Shown here: in pieces, positions 58,252 through 64,000 of the stretch
Layout of the letters: each line of letters starts with the position of its first letter
Numbering within the stretch: position 1 is the first letter of the stretch
Source: Metridium senile
Lineage: Eukaryota; Cnidaria; Anthozoa; Actiniaria; Metridiidae
Direction: 5' to 3'
Length of the DNA: 64,000 nt
NCBI GenBank assembly: GCA_949775045.1
Contig: OX459105.1
Coordinates: 3,042,686-3,106,685, forward strand
Notes under the pieces: model-generated
Seen by the model: the letters and a program-made list of their open reading frames with translations, nothing else
Databases searched by the model: none
What the model was told of the DNA's origin: nothing
Translations under genes and position numbers: made by a program

Positions 58252-59815
58252 TTAAGCCGTCTTTGAATGGCAGAACAACATTTAGACAGAACTGATATTA
58301 TGTTTAGCCGGGTGTTTAGGCATTGATAGACTGTGTAAGGTTTTTAGATATATAATAAAGTTTGTCTTCGACAGGCCATCCGTCTTCGCGCGGAAAGCTA
58401 GTCGGTGCAGTTAGCCGTCTTTGAATGGCAAAACAGCATATAGACAAAACTTTTATTATATGTTTAGGCATTGATAGGCTGCGTAAGGTTTTTAGATATA
58501 TAATAAAGTTTGTCTTCGACAGGCCATCCGTCTTCGCGCGGAAAGCTAGTCGGTGCAGTTAGCCGTCTTTGAATGGCAAAACAGCATTTAGACAAAACTT
58601 TTATTATATGTTTAGGCATTGATAGGCTGCGTAAGGTTTTTAGATATATAATAAAGTTTGTCTTCGACAGGCCATCCGTCTTCGCGCGGAAAGCTAGTCG
58701 GTGCAGTTAGCCGTCTTTGAATGGCAAAACAGCATTTAGACAAAACTTTTATTATATGTTTAGGCATTGATAGGCTGCGTAAGGTTTTTAGATATATAAT
58801 AAAGTTTGTCTTCGACAGGCCATCCGTCTTCGCGCGGAAAGCTAGTCGGTGCAGTTAGCCGTCTTTGAATGGCAAAACAGCATTTAGACAAAACTTTTAT
58901 TATATGTTTAGGCATTGATAGGCTGCGTAAGGTTTTTAGATATATAATAAAGTTTGTCTTCGACAGGCCATCCGTCTTCGCGCGGAAAGCTAGTCGGTGC
59001 AGTTAGCCGTCTTTGAATGGCAAAACAGCATTTAGACAAAACTTTTATTATATGTTTAGGCATTGATAGGCTGCGTAAGGTTTTTAGATATATAATATAG
59101 TTTGCTTCGACAGGCCATCCGTCTTCGCGCGGAAAGCTAGTCGGTGCAGTTAGTCGTCTTTGAATGGCAAAACAGCATTTAGACAAAACTTTTATTATAT
59201 GTTTAGGCATTGATAGGCTGCGTAAGGTTTTTAGATATATAATAAAGTTTGTCTTCGACAGGCCATCCGTCTTCGCGCGGAAAGCTAGTCGGTGCAGTTA
59301 GCCGTCTTTGAATGGCAAAACAGCATTTAGACAAAACTTTTATTATATGTTTAGGCATTGATAGGCTGCGTAAGGTTTTTAGATATATAATAAAGTTTGT
59401 CTTCGACAGGCCATCCGTCTTCGCGCGGAAAGCTAGTCGGTGCAGTTAGCCGTCTTTGAATGGCAAAACAGCATTTAGACAAAACTTTTATTATATGTTT
59501 AGGCATTGATAGGCTGCGTAAGGTTTTTAGATATATAATATAGTTTGTCTTCGACAGGCCATCCGTCTTCGCGCGGAAAGCTAGTCGGTGCAGTTAGTCG
59601 TCTTTGAATGGCAAAACAGCATTTAGACAAAACTTTTATTATATGTTTAGGCATTGATAGGCTGCGTAAGGTTTTTAGATATATAATATAGTTTGTCTTC
59701 GACAGGCCATCCGTCTTCGCGCGGAAAGCTAGTCGGTGCAGTTAGCCGTCTTTGAATGGCAAAACAGCATTTAGACAAAACTTTTATTATGTTTAGACAT
59801 TGATAGGCTGCGTTA
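58252..59815. repeat. 148-bp satellite array, about ten copies
   Basis: 'cgtcttcgcgcggaaagc' recurs at 58,381, 58,529, 58,677, 58,825, 58,973, 59,120, 59,268, 59,416, 59,564 and 59,712, a steady 147-148 bp. Inner units differ by only one or two bases; the first and last are diverged. It lies within the CACTA-like element. Confidence 0.95.
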
Positions 59816-60612
59816 ATGTTTTGGGGGGGCTTGACGTTTTATTGTAATATTAATGCCTAAGTATTTCAGATGTTTTTCTCGATGGGAAGAAGAGTTCTGT
59901 GGTCGGTGCAAGCAACAAATCTCCTCGCCCAATGCCAAAATCCATACCTTGTTGGACAGCCAAAGAAGAAACAAAACCTCCCTCTGCTTTTCAGGAACAT
60001 ATAATAACTAACCGCCCTTAAGTAATGATATTACTATTAATGCATACTAGTTTTCCAAAATATCATCAAATATTAGTATAAAATTTACTAATGTAGAAAT
60101 TGTACTTGACTAGATTGTAATATCAAACATACAATAAAATCAAATGAATAAAATATATACAAATGTGAATATGTTTATATGTTTATCAATGCAATCTTTA
60201 TGGGGAAAAGCATTATGGGGAAATTTGAAGCGCTAATATATAAAAGCTGCAAAAATTAGTGCCGATTGAATAAATAATAAACACGATCGTACAGGCGAAA
60301 AGCGAGAAAATTAGCTAGAAGACGTATACGGTCCTGATTGATGAGTATAATGCATTGAAACATGAGTTTTCGTTGATCGGACACATGCGTTTCCGACTAC
60401 CTTATAGCCAACGGAAACAAGGTCCGGTTTTTTAGTGCGGTTCCGTAGTATACGGAGAAACGGAAACGTGAGTTTAAGACACGTTTAAGTCGACTTATAC
60501 TATTGATTAAGGGACGGAAACTAGAGCCTTTACCTCATGATTCCGCTATGTTTCCGTCGACGGAAATTGTCAATTTCGCACTGTGATGTGATTAACTATT
60601 AGCTTTAAGCAT

Positions 60613-60754
60613 CAGGGGCCGGTTGTACGAAGGGTGAATAGCGCTATCCACCGGATAAATCCCTATCCAGCGGATAAAATCTATAAAAAACCTATGCAGT
60701 GGATAACTTTTATCCGCGGATAACTTTATCCACCCTTCGTACAACCGGCCCCTG
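60613..60754. mobile_element. 140-bp MITE with 'ggggccggttgtacgaaggg' ends
   Basis: The ends are exact inverses and the inside repeats 'ccggataa' and 'ttatccg' words. The paralogous site ('aacatcagacaaacc' near 16,890) lacks it. Confidence 0.88.
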
Positions 60755-61007
60755 ACAAAACATTGTTAACTAATTATAATAAGCGGACGAATGATCTAAA
60801 ACGTCAGTAGGCTGAACTCAAACATAGTGTCGTAAAACTGAATTACAGTTACGGAAAACATTCACGACATCATTTTGACCCAAACGTTTTTTTTTTGCAC
60901 AAATGATTTTTTTACAATGATATTAACTTTAACAAATAATATCATATTAACTATGATATGATTAAAAAAATATTTCGTAAAATATTATTTAGAGCGATAT
61001 GTTTTTG

Positions 61008-61495
61008 AGACGCGTACGCTGAAAGATTTATTTTAAGTGATGATGCATGTAAGAAGTAGGCAACTCTCTATTGTTCTGCTGCAATAGCAACCTCCCCACA
61101 TAAGAATGTCTCAGTTTTCAGACTGAAAGTATATCAGCCTATAGGTAACACATTTTAAAAATAAAATGTGCAAAAACTCTGTTTTGGAACAAAGTTTCTT
61201 TTGTACTAAAAGATCTCGTCCAATCATAAGCGCTCAAAACAATAGCCAAAACACGTTTACAATTTGATATGTTCCCAACATAGAAAGTTTGATATATAAA
61301 GGCTCAGGAAATCTTAGATGAAAAGGGAATTAGATATCAAATAAAATATTAAAAAATCCGCTTAGTTTTGAAATTATGGCAGATTTTCATGTTCTAACCA
61401 ATGAGATCGACGGATTAGACAATGCACAGTTAGCACCATTCTGCATTCCATTGCCGTTTGCCTGCCTCGTTCTTACACATATCATAAACTTAAAG
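61008..61495. other. About 490-bp segment absent from the paralogous intergenic region
   Basis: Flanks match 17,381-17,405 and on, but this stretch has no counterpart there. I see no clear inverted ends or coding sequence. It is either an insertion here or a deletion in the other copy. Confidence 0.55.
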
Positions 61496-61752
61496 TATTA
61501 AAAGTAGGTGTTACTGTTTACACATTTATCAAAGCTAGATTTCACAATTTGTATTTAGCACAAATTGCCTATCTTTGGAAGAATATAAGTGAAAAGTTAT
61601 TTATTTTATACTTCACAAAAGAAAAGTCTCATTCCGTGGCTGTCTCTGTTATTTACGTCTTAGTTTTTAAATTATCGCCACAAGTGTCATAGCAACACAG
61701 TTTACTTTATGGTGCAATATTATGTACCGTGGTTTTAAATGATTAAATTATA

Positions 61753-62042
61753 CACCTATTTCAAAAATCGTTCTTGCAAACAAAGCCACAGTCCACACTC
61801 TGAAGCCTGGAAAGGATGTCGTTTTTTCTTCTCTTGTTATTGATTTATTCATAGCATATTTTGATTGTACGAGTTTGTGCTATATGACCATAACAAGTTG
61901 TTGTTGTGGTAGATATAAATATAAATATTCATTTTAAAAACGTGCAATAAATCACAAATTAAGTCCATAAAACCGATATCCTTTGCAGGCTTCAGAGTAT
62001 GTACCGTGGCTTCGGCTGCGACAACGATTTTTGAAATAGGTG
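61753..62042. mobile_element. MITE with TA duplication near the gene A stop
   Basis: Ends 'cacctatttcaaaaatcg' and, inverted, 'cacctatttcaaaaatcg', bordered by TA; the empty paralogous site near 17,660 has 'aaattatattgcgatc'. Its inner sequence ('ttcagagt', 'tttgcaggcttcag') is shared with 12.87-12.95 kb and 15.11-15.17 kb, so copies of this family also sit in gene C intron 1. Confidence 0.85.
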
Positions 62043-62132
62043 TATAACGATCTTCACAAACCATGCCTTTTATGCCTTTTATGTTATCAATAATAAGCTA
62101 CTAATCCCACTAAATTCATTGAACGACTGAAT

Positions 62133-62510
62133 TCATATCCGCAGTTCATTGCTGGCTGATTTACCATCCATATTTAGTGTTTGGTATGGAGAGTTTTGTA
62201 TGTCCATTGTAAGTGGCTGGTAGTTTGAAAAATCACCAGATTGACCACTACTCAACGGTACCTTAGCCTTTGTGGTTTGATTAAGCTCCTCATAAACTGA
62301 TCCTTGGTCTTGCTGGCTTATATCTAGTGCCTGGTACGCTTCACTTATTAAATCACTAGCTGAAGTGTTACCTTTGCCGTGGGGTGTGGATGGTATGGTA
62401 GGAGGTGAAGTGTTCTGGTACTGGTCAATGGAATCGTATACTTGGGAAATAGTTGTAGGGATGTCACTCAATTGAATACCTCCGTCTGGTCCTCCATCAA
62501 CTCTGCTATT
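62133..62510 (-). CDS. Gene A tyrosine-motif tail and stop
   Basis: It contains VYDSI, QYQNT, AYQAL, SVYEEL, SNYQPL and SPYQTL. YQPL-x8-YQTL again fits the ITAM pattern. Every tail tyrosine of gene B's last exon has a counterpart here, while the residues between vary. It ends SASNELRI. Confidence 0.88.
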   Translation of the reverse strand, partial: NSRVDGGPDGGIQLSDIPTTISQVYDSIDQYQNTSPPTIPSTPHGKGNTSASDLISEAYQALDISQQDQGSVYEELNQTTKAKVPLSSGQSGDFSNYQPLTMDIQNSPYQTLNMDGKSASNELRI

Positions 62511-64000
62511 CTAGAAAACAATATATAAAGCAAGTCAACGTACTGGAGATATATTTGGAGTAACCATTTAAACTAGTCAACAACATGGTCCCAGCCCTAG
62601 CCGGCATAGAAGGATATGATCCGTCTTATTAAAGTGCAGATGAAAATCCCATAATTGCTTTTAATTGCAATTAATTTTTTTTTTAATGTAGTTTGTTTAA
62701 AAAACGTCTAGTTTGGAAAGAGAATGAGTGTTTCTCACCTCGTAAACAATTGGTTGTGGCGAAGTCTTCTCCTCATAATTCCTGTACAATAAAAAAGTAT
62801 TTAGTCAACTAATGTAATAGTGAGATTGGAGTTTCAAATAGCTACAACATATAATACAACTTCATTACTGGTCCACTTGATTGTGACAGGAAAAAGAAAC
62901 GAGGACCTACGTCCCAACTGAAATCCAGAACCAGATTTACACCTAACTTACAACATCATTTAATTTGGAATAATAAATAATGTCATTGTTTTGTGTAGAG
63001 ATAAGGCATTTGATTTTTAATAGTGTGTGGGGATGAATCTTCCAAATTAACATTTCATCAGTTCTCGATCACGCAAAAAATATCGTTTAACGTTATATTT
63101 AACAACGGCAAAAAAAAAAAACACAAAATACATCGAGCGAGCTTAAAACATTTTAGCGTGAATAAAAAGATCGAGCAAACGTATAATTCAGTGGCCCACC
63201 CTCAATCAAATATCGATTGGTCGTTCTCTAAATTGGTTTATGGTTAAACGATTTACCTTTTAGCCGGCTGTTCTTTAACTGAAACTAAACAATACGAATA
63301 TAGATAAACAACAATAAAATATTTATATTAGTGATCAAAGTATTCTCGTTTATAATGAATGTAGTTACAGCAATAATAGAGTCATCAATTTAACGATAGT
63401 TTATACACATTAATATGATAGGAACACTAAACGTACCTTGATTTTTCAAATATCGTATGTAAACCAGAAGTACAATAATGATCAACAGCAACATCAAAAT
63501 GAAAGACAATGCAATGTAGAATGAATTCTTGTCTGTACTACCTGTAAGGAAATTGTAAAATAAATTATGTGAATATCAATCAGCCAGCCGGCCAGCCAAC
63601 CAGCCATGTACTTTCTCAATAAGATGAAAATGGTAAAATGTCAATAATGTGAAACTTACAGCTACATGTACAGTCTTCATGTGACTGGCCTTTCTTTCCA
63701 TCTCCTAAAATAAAAGTAAATAAATAAAACAGTTATGTTTCTAATTTCATTCCAAGAGGTCTAACAACTAGTGTTTCCTTGATACTTACGCTCAGGTTTT
63801 GTTTGATTTAATTGTTCTTCACTGTCCTCTCCTTCACCACATTCAGTCGTAGCAGACACAGTAAACCTGTACCTTGTAGCAGGATACAGACCAGTGATGG
63901 TAAATTTTGTAGAGTTTGTTACAACTTTTCCATTCAGAGAGCTATCGTTAAAAGGACAGGTAGGATGTGAAGTTTGACCAGAATACTTGATCTGTGGAAG
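62133..64000 (-). CDS. Receptor gene A, 3' portion: last FN3 - TM - ITAM-like tail; starts beyond right edge
   Basis: Six minus-strand exons are visible: 63790 to beyond 64000, 63660-63704, 63437-63541, 63257-63278, 62739-62781 and 62133-62510. Phases agree throughout. The protein ends like gene B: FN3, linker, single transmembrane helix, microexon, YEEK/VYEN segment and a tail with YxxL/I motifs. It differs by going straight from the FN3 exon to the linker exon across an intron of only 85 bp, so the three juxtamembrane exons of B (97, 178 and 55 nt) are absent. Those three exons total 330 nt, a multiple of three, so either form is in frame. The two tails are highly similar over about 110 residues, which implies retained function in A and recent duplication or constraint. 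Confidence 0.85.
62739..62781 (-). CDS. Gene A tail exon with VYEN site
   Basis: It encodes RNYEEKTSPQPIVYE, then joins the last exon as VYENS. It is two codons shorter than the gene B exon. Confidence 0.78.
63257..63278 (-). CDS. Gene A 22-nt microexon
   Basis: It encodes VKEQPAK, phase 1 to 2, flanked by CAG and GTAAAT. Homologue of gene B 18758-18779. Confidence 0.75.
63437..63541 (-). CDS. Gene A transmembrane exon
   Basis: It encodes CSTDKNS then FYIALSFILMLLLIIIVLLV and YIRYLKNQ: one hydrophobic helix with a basic cytoplasmic edge. Phase 1-1, 105 nt. Confidence 0.85.
63660..63704 (-). CDS. Gene A linker exon
   Basis: 45 nt encode DGKKGQSHEDCTCS, counterpart of gene B exon 23, with two cysteines (CTC) that B lacks. 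Phase 1-1. Confidence 0.72.
63790..64000 (-). CDS. Gene A last FN3 exon (partial, runs off right edge)
   Basis: It encodes IKYSGQTSHPTCPFNDSS, then FTITGLYPATRYRFTVSATT and ECGEGEDSEEQ, strands C to G of an FN3 domain. It aligns to gene B exon 19. Ends in phase 1 after KPE. Confidence 0.85.

Larger units (their letters stand above)
56153..60585. mobile_element. 4.4-kb CACTA/EnSpm-like element with 3-bp duplication
   Basis: The ends are 'cacagcgcgaaatt' and, inverted, 'cacagtgcgaaatt'. ATG stands on both sides (56,150-56,152 and 60,586-60,588), and the paralogous site near 16,870 ('aatacatgtgattaac') has one ATG. Both end regions are dense in 'tttccgt' and 'acggaaa' words in both orientations, the subterminal repeats expected of this group. 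Inside are a G run, an ORF at 57,140-57,505 and a 148-bp satellite. No transposase seen. Confidence 0.82.

Noticed and set aside
58252..59815. CRISPR-like regular repeat array
   Set aside because: Units are 148 bp with no unique spacers, inside a eukaryotic transposon; it is a satellite.

Overview
The window is animal nuclear DNA: AT-rich, with small protein-coding exons (22-387 nt), GT-AG introns of under 100 bp to over 7 kb, many intronic transposons and hairpin elements, a Penelope-like (GIY-YIG) fragment and long simple repeats. The domain set (F5/8C, Ig, FN3, tyrosine-motif tails), intron structure and element load would suit a non-bilaterian animal such as a sponge or cnidarian, but the sequence alone does not fix the taxon.

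Every gene I can support is on the minus strand, and they are tandem paralogues of one large single-pass receptor. Gene A (63,790-62,133; its 5' part lies beyond the right edge) shows a last FN3 domain, a transmembrane helix and a tyrosine-rich tail. Gene B (54,628-17,785) is complete in exon content with 27 exons: signal peptide, four F5/8C (discoidin) domains, one Ig domain, six FN3 domains, a juxtamembrane region resembling that of receptor tyrosine phosphatases, a transmembrane helix, a 22-nt microexon and a tail with eight distal tyrosines. Gene C (16,120 or 14,079 to 104) has two alternative signal-peptide exons and four F5/8C domains before running off the left edge. I worked out exon edges by reverse-complement splice signals, by reading-phase agreement and by comparing B with C and B with A.

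None of the tails carries a kinase or phosphatase domain. In A and B the tail instead ends in a YxxL-x8-YxxL arrangement that satisfies the classical ITAM consensus, plus further YxxL/I and YxN sites. This looks like a multigene family of immune, adhesion or recognition receptors that signal through recruited SH2 proteins. Gene B carries two frame-breaking changes, both in F5/8C modules. Because each module is a phase 1-1 cassette, skipping the two damaged modules restores one open frame of 1,352 codons (including the stop).

The intergenic DNA between A and B (54.6-62.1 kb) is a paralogous copy of that between B and C (16.1-17.8 kb), so the shorter copy serves as an internal empty-site control. 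It exposes a 780-bp TTAA-flanked element, a 4.4-kb CACTA/EnSpm-like element (3-bp ATG duplication) holding a 148-bp satellite and an unrecognised ORF, and smaller MITE-like elements. Introns hold two large long-inverted-repeat elements (7.7-11.0 kb and 29.8-34.6 kb), many hairpin MITEs, several tandem repeats and a roughly 500-bp uninterrupted AAAC array next to a splice acceptor.
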